Assembly (NCBI GenBank): GCA_028824685.1
Contig: JAPPCZ010000086.1
Coordinates: 304,345-368,344 of the forward strand
Source of the DNA: Candidatus Poribacteria bacterium
Lineage (GTDB): Bacteria; Poribacteria; WGA-4E; WGA-3G
Length of the DNA stretch: 64,000 nucleotides
Direction of reading: 5' to 3'
Below, piece by piece: positions 34,808-44,717 of this stretch. Position 1 is the first letter of the stretch, and each line of letters begins with the position of its first letter. The notes under the pieces are model-generated. The model was not told the origin of the DNA and searched no databases. It was given only the letters and a program-made list of their open reading frames with translations. The translations under genes and the position numbers were made by a program.

Positions 34808-35721
34808 TCTTGCGTGGGCACTTCAGATAAAACTTTTTCATATTCACAAGTCCTATCTACAACGCGATATCCACAGTTGCTATATAAGAGAAGTGCGCGA
34901 AAATTCTCCCAGCTTGTGCTGACAGATGCATGACGATAACCGATCTTTTGCATCTCCTGAAGTGAGTACTGTAGTAAGAACTTCCCCAATCCGTGCCCTT
35001 GAAACTCACTCTCAACCTCAAGCCAAGTGGTAAAGCACCAGTCTTGAGCATCATGATGGGTAGAATATTCACCGCCAGAGAAAGAAAAACATTCACCAAT
35101 TTGTTCATTCTCTTGAGTGACTATTACGCCGCAGTCTGGGCGTTGTCCACGTCCTTGTCTCCAGTTAACTGATAGTTTTACAGGTATAGGTGCTGGTATT
35201 GGCGTAACATCGTAATCTTCCCAGTTTAAGAAGACCCACCTTGGACGAGCATGGTAACCGTTGAATCCCAGAAGTGCATGAACGTGATCAAAGGCTTCTG
35301 ATAGATTGGCGTATTCAAGATGATAGAAACGATATTTATTGTCTGATCGGAAAGCACAAATACGATTTATGTCAAATGCTTTCAGATATTCCTCCGCCTT
35401 TTCAAGCACGGCTTGACCAGCAGGCCGCGCGCCGCGTTCGTAACCCATAAATCGTATTAAACCCGCATCTTCTTTGTTTGCTTTTGGTCCAATCTGACAT
35501 AGACCTACATGAATAAACGCTTTCACAACACCACCCACGGTGGCTACAAATGCTGTCTCGGAATCATTTTTGTCGTCTTTACCAGAGAAAATCCCGTTTA
35601 CAGCATCAGCCATTTCCTCCTTTTGGATGGGGTAGCAATGCGGAACTTCGGCAATTAGACGGTTATAAAATTGTGTGAGCGGTGTTACCATGTCAGGCGT
35701 CGTATATTGTAAAATTTCCAT
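34804..35721 (-). CDS. GNAT-family acetyltransferase, tandem copy 3
   Basis: 305 residues, the last of three tandem paralogues. The C-terminal GNAT core has the acetyl-CoA loop EFQGHGLGKFLLQ and YSNCGYRVVDRTCEYEKVL. The N-terminal 130 residues are a second, degenerate GNAT-like half (MEILQYTTPDMVTPLTQFYNRLIAEVPHCYP). Such double GNAT proteins acetylate small molecules or protein N-termini; the substrate is unknown. Ribosome site TAGGAGAA. Confidence 0.83.
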   Translation of the reverse strand: MEILQYTTPDMVTPLTQFYNRLIAEVPHCYPIQKEEMADAVNGIFSGKDDKNDSETAFVATVGGVVKAFIHVGLCQIGPKANKEDAGLIRFMGYERGARPAGQAVLEKAEEYLKAFDINRICAFRSDNKYRFYHLEYANLSEAFDHVHALLGFNGYHARPRWVFLNWEDYDVTPIPAPIPVKLSVNWRQGRGQRPDCGVIVTQENEQIGECFSFSGGEYSTHHDAQDWCFTTWLEVESEFQGHGLGKFLLQYSLQEMQKIGYRHASVSTSWENFRALLLYSNCGYRVVDRTCEYEKVLSEVPTQE

Positions 35722-35738
35722 CTGTTCTCCTATCTCTT

Positions 35739-36665
35739 TTATAGACCTCCCACATCGGTGTTCTCACAGCACTTTTCATACTCATAAGTCCAATCTACAA
35801 CCCGATAACCGCAATTGCTGTAAAAGAGGAACGCTCGGTGATTATCAATGCCAGAACTAATTACTGCGTGCTGGTATCCTACTTTATGCATCTCTTGAAG
35901 CGCGTATTGGAGTAGGTAACGTCCTAAGCCTTGTCCCTGAAACTCGTTTTCAATACCAAGCCAAACTGTATGTAGCCAATTTTGTGCATCCGCGTGACTT
36001 GAAAACTGACCACCAGAAACAGAATCACACTCACCGACTATTTTATCATCTTGGTAAGCTCTTACGTTGCAATTTGGACGTTCTCCTCGTCCCTGTTCCC
36101 AATCTATAGAAAGCGTTACAGGTAGAATTGAAGGTGCAGGTGTAACAGTGTAGTTCTCCCAGTCCAAAAATACCTCACCCCCACATCGGCCGTATCCGTT
36201 GATTCCAAGCAGTGCATGAACATGACCAAGTGCGCCCGAAAGATTAGCATGTTCAAAGTGATAAAAACCATATCGACGGCTTGATCGGAAAGCGAAAATT
36301 CTGGTTATATTATACATTTTCAGATAAGTTTCTGCCTTTTCAAGTACCGCTTGTCCTGCGTGCCGCGTACCGTTTTCGTAACCAAAAAACCTTATAAAAC
36401 CAACATCCTCTTCTTTATTTTTTTCAATTGGACTTAGAAGGACATGGATAAAAGCTTTTACAGCACCCTCAATTATCGCTACGAAAGCTGTTTCTGCCTC
36501 AAGTTCCCCTTGCTTTTTGTCGTCTTTACCAGTGAGAATCCCGTTTACAGCATCAGCCATTTCCTCCTCTCGGATGGGGTAGCAATGCGGAACCTCAGCA
36601 ATTTGGCGATTATAGAATTGTGTAAGAGGCCTTAACATGTCAGGCGTATATTGCAGAATTTCCAT
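35739..36665 (-). CDS. GNAT-family acetyltransferase, tandem copy 2
   Basis: 308 residues with the same layout: MEILQYTPDMLRPLTQFYNRQIAEVPHCYP at the start, acetyl-CoA loop EFQGQGLGRYLLQ near 250, and YSNCGYRVVDWTYEYEKC at the end. It is clearly closer to copies 1 and 3 than to typical GNAT proteins, so the three arose by local duplication. The gap to copy 3 is 17 bases, implying one transcript. Confidence 0.83.
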   Translation of the reverse strand: MEILQYTPDMLRPLTQFYNRQIAEVPHCYPIREEEMADAVNGILTGKDDKKQGELEAETAFVAIIEGAVKAFIHVLLSPIEKNKEEDVGFIRFFGYENGTRHAGQAVLEKAETYLKMYNITRIFAFRSSRRYGFYHFEHANLSGALGHVHALLGINGYGRCGGEVFLDWENYTVTPAPSILPVTLSIDWEQGRGERPNCNVRAYQDDKIVGECDSVSGGQFSSHADAQNWLHTVWLGIENEFQGQGLGRYLLQYALQEMHKVGYQHAVISSGIDNHRAFLFYSNCGYRVVDWTYEYEKCCENTDVGGL

Positions 36666-36704
36666 GTATTCCCTATCTTTCTTTCAGTTTCACAATCGGT
36701 ATTC

Positions 36705-37610
36705 TCACAGCACTTTTTCATACGCATAAGTCCAATCTACGACCTTATAACCGTAGTTGCTATAAAAAAGCAACGCGAGATTATTATTCCAATCTGTACT
36801 AAGCGAAGCATGCTTGTATCCGACTTTTTGCATCTCTTGAAGTGAATAAAGCAACAAATATTTGCCCAAACCTTGTCCCTGATATTCATCTTCAACACCA
36901 AGCCAATCCGTATAGACCCAGTCTTGCACATCGGGATGGCTTGAAAATTCTGCACAAGAAACGGACCAACAGACACCAACCTCTTCTTTATCCTTGTGTG
37001 CCGTTATGCTACAATTCGGTAATTTCCCACGACCTTCTTTCCAGTCTACAGAAATCGTTACTGGCATTTTTGAAGTTGTTGGTGTCACAGAGAAGTTTTC
37101 CCAATCCAAAAATATCTGCCCATTACAACGTTGGTAACCGTTGAGTCCAAGCAGTGCCTGAACATGGTCAAGTGAATTCGACAGGTGAGCGTATTCAAAG
37201 TGATAGAAACGGTATCGATAGATTTTAGAAAAAGCAATAATCCGTGAGATGTTATATGTTTTTAGATAGTTTTCGGCTTTTTCAAGCGTAATTTGTCCCA
37301 CATGTCGCGAACCGCGTTTGTACCCAAAAAACTTGATAACACCATTGTTCACTTTCTCACTGTTTTCATTTTCGTCTTGATAGTAACCTACGTGAATAAA
37401 CGCCTGCACCACGCCATTTTTAATCGCAACGAACACTGTTTCTGCCTCAAGATCATCATCGGTACTGTCGGTTTGACCTGTGGCACTGCTCATCACATTA
37501 GCAAATTCCTTCTCTTTTACAGGATAGCAATGTGGCACGTCAGCAACCAGACGATTGTAAAATTGTGTTAGGGGTGCTTGGAGGTCGGGCGTGTATTGGA
37601 GTATGTCCAT
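36705..37610 (-). CDS. GNAT-family acetyltransferase, tandem copy 1
   Basis: 301 residues, first of the three in transcription order. It has MDILQYTPDLQAPLTQFYNRLVADVPHCYP, the loop EYQGQGLGKYLLL and YSNYGYKVVDWTYAYEKVL. It lies 18 bases after the end of the WD40 lipoprotein gene, so the whole minus-strand block from the zinc protease to here could be partly co-transcribed. Substrate unknown. Confidence 0.83.
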   Translation of the reverse strand: MDILQYTPDLQAPLTQFYNRLVADVPHCYPVKEKEFANVMSSATGQTDSTDDDLEAETVFVAIKNGVVQAFIHVGYYQDENENSEKVNNGVIKFFGYKRGSRHVGQITLEKAENYLKTYNISRIIAFSKIYRYRFYHFEYAHLSNSLDHVQALLGLNGYQRCNGQIFLDWENFSVTPTTSKMPVTISVDWKEGRGKLPNCSITAHKDKEEVGVCWSVSCAEFSSHPDVQDWVYTDWLGVEDEYQGQGLGKYLLLYSLQEMQKVGYKHASLSTDWNNNLALLFYSNYGYKVVDWTYAYEKVL

Positions 37611-37628
37611 CTGTTTTCACATTCTCTT

Positions 37629-39545
37629 TTACGGAACATTCCACAGCAGAATAGTTCCGTCCTGACTTCCACTGGAAAGTGTTTTGCCATCTGGACTGAA
37701 TACAACAGAAGTAACGTCCGCTGTATGCCCACTATATGTTTTCTTGAGGCTTCCTGTTTGTGCGTCCCATAGACGAACAGTTTGATCATCACTCCCGCTG
37801 GCGACTATTTTACCATCCAGACCGAATACGACCGAAGTAACTTTATCCTTATGCCCAACAAATCTTAACTTTTCCTGTTGGGTGCGGATATCCCACAGTC
37901 GAATCGTTTTATCTGCACTTCCGCTAACAAGTGTGCTGCTATCAGGACTAAATGCTACTGTATGGACTGCATCCGTATGGACTGCCATGCGAAAGTCAGA
38001 AAGTAACGGTATCTGATTATACCGTCTGGCTTTTGCATTCCATATCCGAATTGAATGATCTTCACTTCCACTTGCAAGCATATTACCGTCAGGTGAAAAC
38101 GCCAAAGACAGGATAGGTTCATCATGACCGGCGAGTATATGTTTTTCTCTTCCGATGTTCGCGTCCCACACATGAATCTTACTATCTGTGCCTGCAGATA
38201 CCAGTGTTTGACCGTCAGGTGAAAACGCTACTGAACTGATATAACTGAATTCGTGTTTCAAGGTGTCAAAATGCCGCCCTGTAGCAGTTTCCCAGAACCG
38301 AACAGTTTCGTCCATACCTCCACTTGCGAGCATTTTACCATCCGGACTAATCGCAATTGAATCAATAAAAGATGTGTGTCCGTAGAGTGTTTGCAAAAGC
38401 TTCCGATTTTCCGTGTCCCACAACCGAATTGTATTGTCCGAACTTCCGGCTGCGAGTGTCTTACCGTCTGGTGTATACGCAACCGAACTGACTGAACCTG
38501 TGAAACCAGAAAAAGTCTGCAATAGTTTTTGTGTTTTCAAATCCCACACACGAATTGTATCGTCAAGACTTGCACTGATCAACGTTTTACCATCGCCTGA
38601 ATACGCTAAGTAATAGACTTCATCAGTATGCCGAACAAAGTTACTCCGCGATGTTTGAGTTCCTGTATCCCGAATCTGAATTGAATGATCCGTACTCCCA
38701 AAAGCAAACCTGGCACCATCCGGACTGAATGCAACTGAAGTGACCTTATCGGTAGGTGCGGTAAGCGATTGTATCTGCTTCCCTGTAGCAGTATCCCAGA
38801 AGTGGAGCGTATCATCCATACTAACGCCTGCAAGTGTTTGACCATCAGGTGAATACGCTACCGAAATAATCGCCTCAGTCATCTCTGTATATTCTGCTAA
38901 GATTTGCTTAGACCGTCCACTCTCAACATCCCATGAGCGAAGTGTGTTATCCCAACTATTGGTTACAAGCGTTTTCCCGTTGGGACTAAACGCCATGGAT
39001 ATGATTCCATTTTCATGCCCAGAGAGGCTGAATTTCTGTTGCATCGTTTTTACATCTCGTAATTGAATTGTGTAGTCCATACAAGCAATTGCCAATGTTT
39101 TTCCATCAGGTGAATATGCAAGGACACGAACGCCACTTGACTCTGTAAAGTTCCGTTTTTGTTTTCCAGTACGAGCATCCCAGAATTGTAGCGTGGCATC
39201 GGAAGATCCGCTCACAAGTGTTTTGCCATCAGGTGAATACGCCATTGAACCAACACTATCAGTATGCCCAGTAAGTACATCAAGTGCGCCACCAGTGTGG
39301 GTATCATATCGCCAAACTCCGAAACCTGTCGCTACTGCGAGTTGTGAACCGTCAGGTGAAAGCGCGATATCAATTATCATTCCTTTTCCAAGTCGTGCTA
39401 TTGCACCATCGGGTAATCCCCATTCACTTGTATTTTTCGCTACCGATGGCGTTGGTTGCGGTGTATCTTGCGTAGAACAACCGTACATAAACAGAACGCA
39501 AATCCATAACAAACAGAGTTTTAATAATAGTCGCATATTATACAT
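37629..39545 (-). CDS. WD40-repeat lipoprotein with 14 blades
   Basis: 638 residues. The N-terminus is a lipoprotein signal ending FMYGCSTQD. The mature part consists of 14 WD40 repeats counted by their W-D or equivalent ends (from VWRYDT to ILLWNVP), enough for two seven-bladed propellers. Repeats follow the pattern AYSPDGKTLVSGSSDATLQFWD. It presumably acts as a binding scaffold at the outer face of a membrane. Ribosome site AAGGA precedes ATG 39545. It starts 10 bases after the previous WD40 gene ends. Confidence 0.88.
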   Translation of the reverse strand: MYNMRLLLKLCLLWICVLFMYGCSTQDTPQPTPSVAKNTSEWGLPDGAIARLGKGMIIDIALSPDGSQLAVATGFGVWRYDTHTGGALDVLTGHTDSVGSMAYSPDGKTLVSGSSDATLQFWDARTGKQKRNFTESSGVRVLAYSPDGKTLAIACMDYTIQLRDVKTMQQKFSLSGHENGIISMAFSPNGKTLVTNSWDNTLRSWDVESGRSKQILAEYTEMTEAIISVAYSPDGQTLAGVSMDDTLHFWDTATGKQIQSLTAPTDKVTSVAFSPDGARFAFGSTDHSIQIRDTGTQTSRSNFVRHTDEVYYLAYSGDGKTLISASLDDTIRVWDLKTQKLLQTFSGFTGSVSSVAYTPDGKTLAAGSSDNTIRLWDTENRKLLQTLYGHTSFIDSIAISPDGKMLASGGMDETVRFWETATGRHFDTLKHEFSYISSVAFSPDGQTLVSAGTDSKIHVWDANIGREKHILAGHDEPILSLAFSPDGNMLASGSEDHSIRIWNAKARRYNQIPLLSDFRMAVHTDAVHTVAFSPDSSTLVSGSADKTIRLWDIRTQQEKLRFVGHKDKVTSVVFGLDGKIVASGSDDQTVRLWDAQTGSLKKTYSGHTADVTSVVFSPDGKTLSSGSQDGTILLWNVP

Positions 39546-39555
39546 TTAGCATTCC

Positions 39556-41802
39556 TTATTGTGGAACGTCCCACAGCAGAATTGTTCCGTCATTACTGCC
39601 ACTGGCGAGCGTTTTGCCATCTGGGCTGAATGCTACTGAACTAATTCCATCTGTATGTCCAATTAATGTTTTTAATCGTTCTCCAGTCTTGGAATTCCAA
39701 ATTATAGCAGTACCATCAACACCACTTGAAGTAACAATAGTCTGTCCATTGTAAGAAAAACGAACATCACTGATAGTACCACCACCGCAGAAAGGAAGAC
39801 TGACATGACCAGAGAGCGTATTTAGATGTTGTCTTTTGCTTATATCAAATAAACTCACACCACTTCCGTGTCCATCAACAATTGCCATTATCTGTCCATC
39901 TGGAGAATAACTTCCCAAACTTGTAGCTCCCGAATATCCGTTGAGTTTTTCAATGTGTTGACCTGTTTCGCCATCCCATAAATACACACCGTCGTCCGTA
40001 TCTTCCTCATATATATTGGTAATGATAGTATTTACATTCGGTGAAAAGTATACTCCATCAACATTACCCGTAATTCCAGTAAGCGTATTGAGGAGTTGTC
40101 CTGTGTTGGCATTCCATACCTGTACTACATTTTCTGAACTCTGGGTAACAAGTTTAGCGCCATCGCTTGAATAATCAACTCCGTAGAGTTTGCCTTTAAT
40201 CCCAGTCAATGTACTGAGTAGTTGTCCCGTGTTGCCATTCCATAGTCGGGCACTACTATCCGAACTCCGACTTACAATTGTGTTACCATCAGGTGAATAG
40301 TCCACCTGGACAATATCGTGTCTGTGCCTTGAAAACGTATTGAGGAGTTCTCCTGTAGCCACGCCCCATAGACATGCCATACCCCATGTACACGTGGCAG
40401 TGAATGTATTCCCGTTAGGTGAAAATTGAAAACTGTTAACGCTTCCCTTTAGTCCATTGAGCTTATATTGTTTCAGCAGATACCCTGTACTGGCATCCCA
40501 CAACCGCATAGTTTCGTCGTAACTCCAACTTGCTATGGTTTTTCCATCTGGAGAAAATGAGACATTAGAAATGCCCTCCGTATACTTATTAATTGTTTTC
40601 AGAAGTTTTCCTGTCATAGCATCCCAAAGATGGACAGTGTTATCAGAACCTTTGCTGAGTATAGTAATTCCATCTGGAGAAAAAACAATATTGTTAATTG
40701 AACCTTTATGTCCAGAGAATGGTATCAGATGCACACCGTCTTTAGTAGCCCACAGATGTATCGTTCCATCCCGTCCCCCTGTAGCGATAATCCTACCATT
40801 TTCAGAAAAACTTACTGTGTTTATCTTACTGCTGTCATTTCCAATAAAACTGTTTATGTACTCTCCCGTGTTAGCATCCCATAGGTCAACCTTACCATCC
40901 GATTTACCAATTGTCACAAGGAGTTTCCCATCAGGTGAAAAGAAAATACTGGAAAAACCTTCATCATCTAATGATTGCCTGGTTCTTTCAAGTTGTTTCC
41001 ACTCCTCTGTACCGACACTCCTAAAGTTCACTATGCCAACATTTCCAGTCCAACTACTACCCCTCGAATTTCTTGTTATATAGACACGACTTAATATAAA
41101 AATAGTTTTCCCATCTGGTGAAAATTGTACATCGTTGATTTGATTATCATGATATCCTTCACAAGGATCGTTGACGGTTTTTAGATTCTGTCCATTAAAA
41201 GCATCCCACAAATTTAATTGTCTATATCCCCAGGTAGCAAGTATCTTACTATCAGGTGAAAAGCGGATGTTATGAAAACGGTTAGAAGGTTCGGATATTG
41301 TGCTCAAATGTTCACCAGTTTGGACATTATATACTCTAAGCGTTTTTCGTAAATACGAATATTTTTCGGCACACTGAACCGCAATTATCTTTCCATTTGG
41401 TGAAAAGACTCCATTGTAGTAACCTATTTCATCATCAATGAATGTTATTTGATGGTTACCTAACTGAGCATTCAAAAGCAGCACTGACCCATGTGAACCT
41501 TTTGTCGCAATTGTATTGCCATCCCGCGAAAATCGGACTATTTCTACACCATTCGTATGGTCAGTGAGTTGATATAATTCTTTTCCTGTAAGTGAATCAT
41601 AGACCCAAATTCCAATCGAAGTCGCTACTGTAAAACGAGTGCCGTCTGGAAAATAGGCAATCTCCCCCAATGTGCCCTTGCCGAGACGGAGTTTTGCGCC
41701 TTCCGGTAAATTCGCTTCGGTGTAATCTTGAGCAGAGACATTTTGCAAAAACAACACAAAAAGTAAGAATAGGATTATGATGAATTGGTGCAATATTTTC
41801 AT
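39556..41802 (-). CDS. Exported WD40-repeat protein with about 15 blades
   Basis: 748 residues from ATG 41802, chosen because AAAGGAG lies nine bases before it and the signal peptide (MKILHQFIIILFLLFVLFLQ...VSAQ) then starts cleanly; an upstream ATG at 41832 gives a ten-residue extension. About 15-16 WD40 blades follow, the last SSVAFSPDGKTLASGSNDGTILLWDVPQ. It shares the N-terminal phrase LPEGA-x-L-x-LGKGT with the lipoprotein downstream (LPDGA-x-ARLGKGM), so the two are paralogues. Confidence 0.86.
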   Translation of the reverse strand: MKILHQFIIILFLLFVLFLQNVSAQDYTEANLPEGAKLRLGKGTLGEIAYFPDGTRFTVATSIGIWVYDSLTGKELYQLTDHTNGVEIVRFSRDGNTIATKGSHGSVLLLNAQLGNHQITFIDDEIGYYNGVFSPNGKIIAVQCAEKYSYLRKTLRVYNVQTGEHLSTISEPSNRFHNIRFSPDSKILATWGYRQLNLWDAFNGQNLKTVNDPCEGYHDNQINDVQFSPDGKTIFILSRVYITRNSRGSSWTGNVGIVNFRSVGTEEWKQLERTRQSLDDEGFSSIFFSPDGKLLVTIGKSDGKVDLWDANTGEYINSFIGNDSSKINTVSFSENGRIIATGGRDGTIHLWATKDGVHLIPFSGHKGSINNIVFSPDGITILSKGSDNTVHLWDAMTGKLLKTINKYTEGISNVSFSPDGKTIASWSYDETMRLWDASTGYLLKQYKLNGLKGSVNSFQFSPNGNTFTATCTWGMACLWGVATGELLNTFSRHRHDIVQVDYSPDGNTIVSRSSDSSARLWNGNTGQLLSTLTGIKGKLYGVDYSSDGAKLVTQSSENVVQVWNANTGQLLNTLTGITGNVDGVYFSPNVNTIITNIYEEDTDDGVYLWDGETGQHIEKLNGYSGATSLGSYSPDGQIMAIVDGHGSGVSLFDISKRQHLNTLSGHVSLPFCGGGTISDVRFSYNGQTIVTSSGVDGTAIIWNSKTGERLKTLIGHTDGISSVAFSPDGKTLASGSNDGTILLWDVPQ

Positions 41803-41915
41803 CTTTTTCATCTCCTTTATGAATTGCGGCAAATATTAGATATAAGGAGAGACTGTTGATAGGCGCACTTACATTAGGGAATTGATAATTGATGCACAAA
41901 TGTGCAGATAGCATT

Positions 41916-41942
41916 GGCGGGGCACAGAGACCCCGCCCTACA
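41916..41942. repeat. GC-rich palindrome of the dispersed family
   Basis: GGCGGGG and CCCCGCC around CACAGAGA, followed by CTACAA. On the minus strand it reads TTGTAGGGCGGGG, the same TGTAGG start as other copies. Confidence 0.6.
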
Positions 41943-41962
41943 AGGGAACAAACATTAGAGTC

Positions 41963-44566
41963 TTAACGTTTCTCAACCTGGAAGTCAGCATCCAACGCTT
42001 TCTCAACGCGAACTTGCGATTCTTCAAGATGTGCTACACTGTAATCATCCAGCTTTTGCTTGGAATCTTGCAGCACGTTCTTGAGACGGGTATTAATTTG
42101 TTGGAGATGGAGACGTGCAAGTGACCTCGCATCTTCAGGAGTACCACTATCTGCGTCCAACACCAGCTTAATGAGCTGCTTCAGGTGTTCACGCTGCAAC
42201 CCACGGCGGAAACTTGAGATAAACGCATCTGAATTTGACCACTGTTTGGCATCGGCATTCTTATCAAGTTCTATCCAAACAGCATCCGTAATTCCAGTAA
42301 AGAGTTCGGGCATTGTGAACACATCCTCATTGTTCCCAAACTTAAGCTCTGTGTCCTGAACACGCGCAAGAACATTCGGATCAAGCAACCGTCCCAAAAT
42401 TTGGCTTTGGTTTCGCAGAATAACGTCATGGATTGGATAATCCAATCGTGATGAATTCCCACTACTTGTTCCCCAATCACTCCACCGAGTAATAGCGATG
42501 CTGTTTAGCAGCTTCGGCGGAAAATCGAATGTTTCGTCTGAAAGTGCGTGTTCTTTGATAAATTTCAGCGCTTCTCGCTGTTTTTTCGCTGGAACAGGCA
42601 CATAAGGTAAACGTCCGTTTTCATCCCCTTTATGGTCCCGATGATGATATTGGCCACCGATAAAACGCGTTGCAAGGAACATGCCACGACTATATTGTCC
42701 CAATAGTGATCTGAATGCACGTCGGACGCGTTGATAACCCATTCCGTCTTGTGTTACTTTGTCTGCAATCTCGTCCCACAGACCAGCGACAATAGCTTGA
42801 CGTTGTTTAGCAAATTCAAGTGGATCCGCACCGAGGTCCCAACGATTGACTAACGGATCAAGATCGCGATATTGATACATTGAAGCATCACCGTCAGTTG
42901 CATATCTAAGTTCAGGGGATGCAGCACGTGATGCAATCTTCTGCAACTCGGACAGTTCTGCTTCGGGTTTGTTTCCACCAATTGGCTTATAAGCGTATTC
43001 AATCACCCAGTAGTCCCAAGGACCGATTGTTGGTGTATAATAATTTCCCTGTTTTTTTCCTTCTGGCGCAATATTCACCGCATCATAATCCATTACTGAA
43101 CCGTGGAGTGCTTCATCCTTTTTCTTGTTCAATTCTTCAAGTGAATATATCGTAGTCGCTTTAAAGTTATGTCGTAATCCCAATGTGTGACCAACTTCGT
43201 GCATAATCAATGCTTTGAGTGCCTGTCCGATATACTCTTCTGGCAGTTCTCCATCGTCAATTATGCCGCGTGCTTGTAAAACGCTCGCCATGAAACTCAT
43301 TTCACGTGCAAGCCCAGTAGCCATTTGACAGTTATGTCGTGATGAATGATCAATTGGGTGGTTACGCTCATGCTCTACTTCATCAAAGTAAGTCGTGTAC
43401 TCACGCATCCAAGATCTGATCCAACTTTCACCGACAAGGATATCCGCGTCCAATATCTGTCCTGTCAACGGATTCACGCGAGAGGGTCCAATTGCAAAGG
43501 ACGCACCAACGACCCAACGAATCGTATTATACCGCGCATCCTCAGGATCCCATGTCTCATGATCTTGCTGAATCCGTGCTTCAATTGCGTCTATAAAGCC
43601 TGCTTTTTCGAACGCCTTGTTCCATTCCAAAATTCCTTGACGCACATAAGGACGAAAACGGTGTGGAACAGTTTTCTCTATGTAAAAAATAATCGGGTCT
43701 TTCGGTGGAGATAGCTTCGCATTTTTGTCAGCCTTCTCCAAGTGCCAACGATTGACAAAACGGATATACGGTTCATCACTGGTTTGAAGCGAGAAATCTT
43801 TGACTGTCGTCATGAAATGTCCCATACGATCATCAGCCAAGCGGGGTTGATAATTGTTGGATGGGAGCTGTGCGAGACTGTAGTGTACAGACAGTTGAAT
43901 ACCACGACTGTCTGGAATTGTGTCACGACTACCACTTGCTGAATAAACCGCATCAACTCTCAACTCAACGTTCTTGGGAAATGTTTTGATTGCTCCCCAT
44001 GTGCTACGTCCTTTATCAAAACGGGCACCACCACCTATCTGTCCTGACAATGGTGGTAGGTCGGACATGAAAACAGGCGAAATATTTACTAATAAACTCT
44101 TTCGTTGCGGATGGACACTTTCGAGTTTGAGAGCGAAAAGGACAGAGTCGCTATATCCCAAATCTACGGCTTCTGCTATAGGTGTTCCTTTATTAGCCCG
44201 AAAACGGACATTTTTACGGACAAGATGAACTTTATCGCCAACACGCCGCCACTCAAGCAACCATTCATCCATGGTCATGCCAGAGAGCAGGTATCCTGTT
44301 CCTAAACCTCGTGCGATACTTATCATGCATAGAAAAGGTGTATCCAATTGCGATGGTTGTATTTCGCAGTAAAGATTCTCTTTTTTCTGATACAGTTTGA
44401 AAAATCCTTGATAACTTTTACTGTCTTCAGTTACTTTATTGAAGTCTTCATATTCCTTCTTCTGTTTTGCAGGTGTAGCCTCCTTCTTCTGTTCTTGTGC
44501 GATTATAGGAAGGCAAAAACCGCTAATTAAGATGAAACAGATGCAAAAAGTGAATAAGCGTTGCAT
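41963..44566 (-). CDS. Exported zinc metalloprotease (DUF5117 type)
   Basis: 867 residues with a signal peptide (MQRLFTFCICFILISGFCLPIIAQ). The metzincin-like zinc motif HEVGHTLGLRHNF lies near residue 455, supported by the upstream RWVVGASFAIGPSRVNPLTGQILDADI segment. DUF5117/DUF4953-type proteins keep this layout: an N-terminal beta domain, the protease core and a helical C-terminus. They are widespread in Bacteroidetes, Planctomycetes and relatives. The likely role is extracellular protein breakdown. Ribosome site AAGGAGAA. Confidence 0.9.
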   Translation of the reverse strand: MQRLFTFCICFILISGFCLPIIAQEQKKEATPAKQKKEYEDFNKVTEDSKSYQGFFKLYQKKENLYCEIQPSQLDTPFLCMISIARGLGTGYLLSGMTMDEWLLEWRRVGDKVHLVRKNVRFRANKGTPIAEAVDLGYSDSVLFALKLESVHPQRKSLLVNISPVFMSDLPPLSGQIGGGARFDKGRSTWGAIKTFPKNVELRVDAVYSASGSRDTIPDSRGIQLSVHYSLAQLPSNNYQPRLADDRMGHFMTTVKDFSLQTSDEPYIRFVNRWHLEKADKNAKLSPPKDPIIFYIEKTVPHRFRPYVRQGILEWNKAFEKAGFIDAIEARIQQDHETWDPEDARYNTIRWVVGASFAIGPSRVNPLTGQILDADILVGESWIRSWMREYTTYFDEVEHERNHPIDHSSRHNCQMATGLAREMSFMASVLQARGIIDDGELPEEYIGQALKALIMHEVGHTLGLRHNFKATTIYSLEELNKKKDEALHGSVMDYDAVNIAPEGKKQGNYYTPTIGPWDYWVIEYAYKPIGGNKPEAELSELQKIASRAASPELRYATDGDASMYQYRDLDPLVNRWDLGADPLEFAKQRQAIVAGLWDEIADKVTQDGMGYQRVRRAFRSLLGQYSRGMFLATRFIGGQYHHRDHKGDENGRLPYVPVPAKKQREALKFIKEHALSDETFDFPPKLLNSIAITRWSDWGTSSGNSSRLDYPIHDVILRNQSQILGRLLDPNVLARVQDTELKFGNNEDVFTMPELFTGITDAVWIELDKNADAKQWSNSDAFISSFRRGLQREHLKQLIKLVLDADSGTPEDARSLARLHLQQINTRLKNVLQDSKQKLDDYSVAHLEESQVRVEKALDADFQVEKR

Positions 44567-44717
44567 TAACTTTCTCCTTATTTATGCGTAGCCAGATGTG
44601 CTTCGCTATCAATAATAAATGTGTTTTGAATTAATTATGGATGGTGGTATACAGATAATTTTGATTAACAAGTATATCATTTTTTGATTTTCTTTGCCAG
44701 ATAAGTTTGGGGACAAA

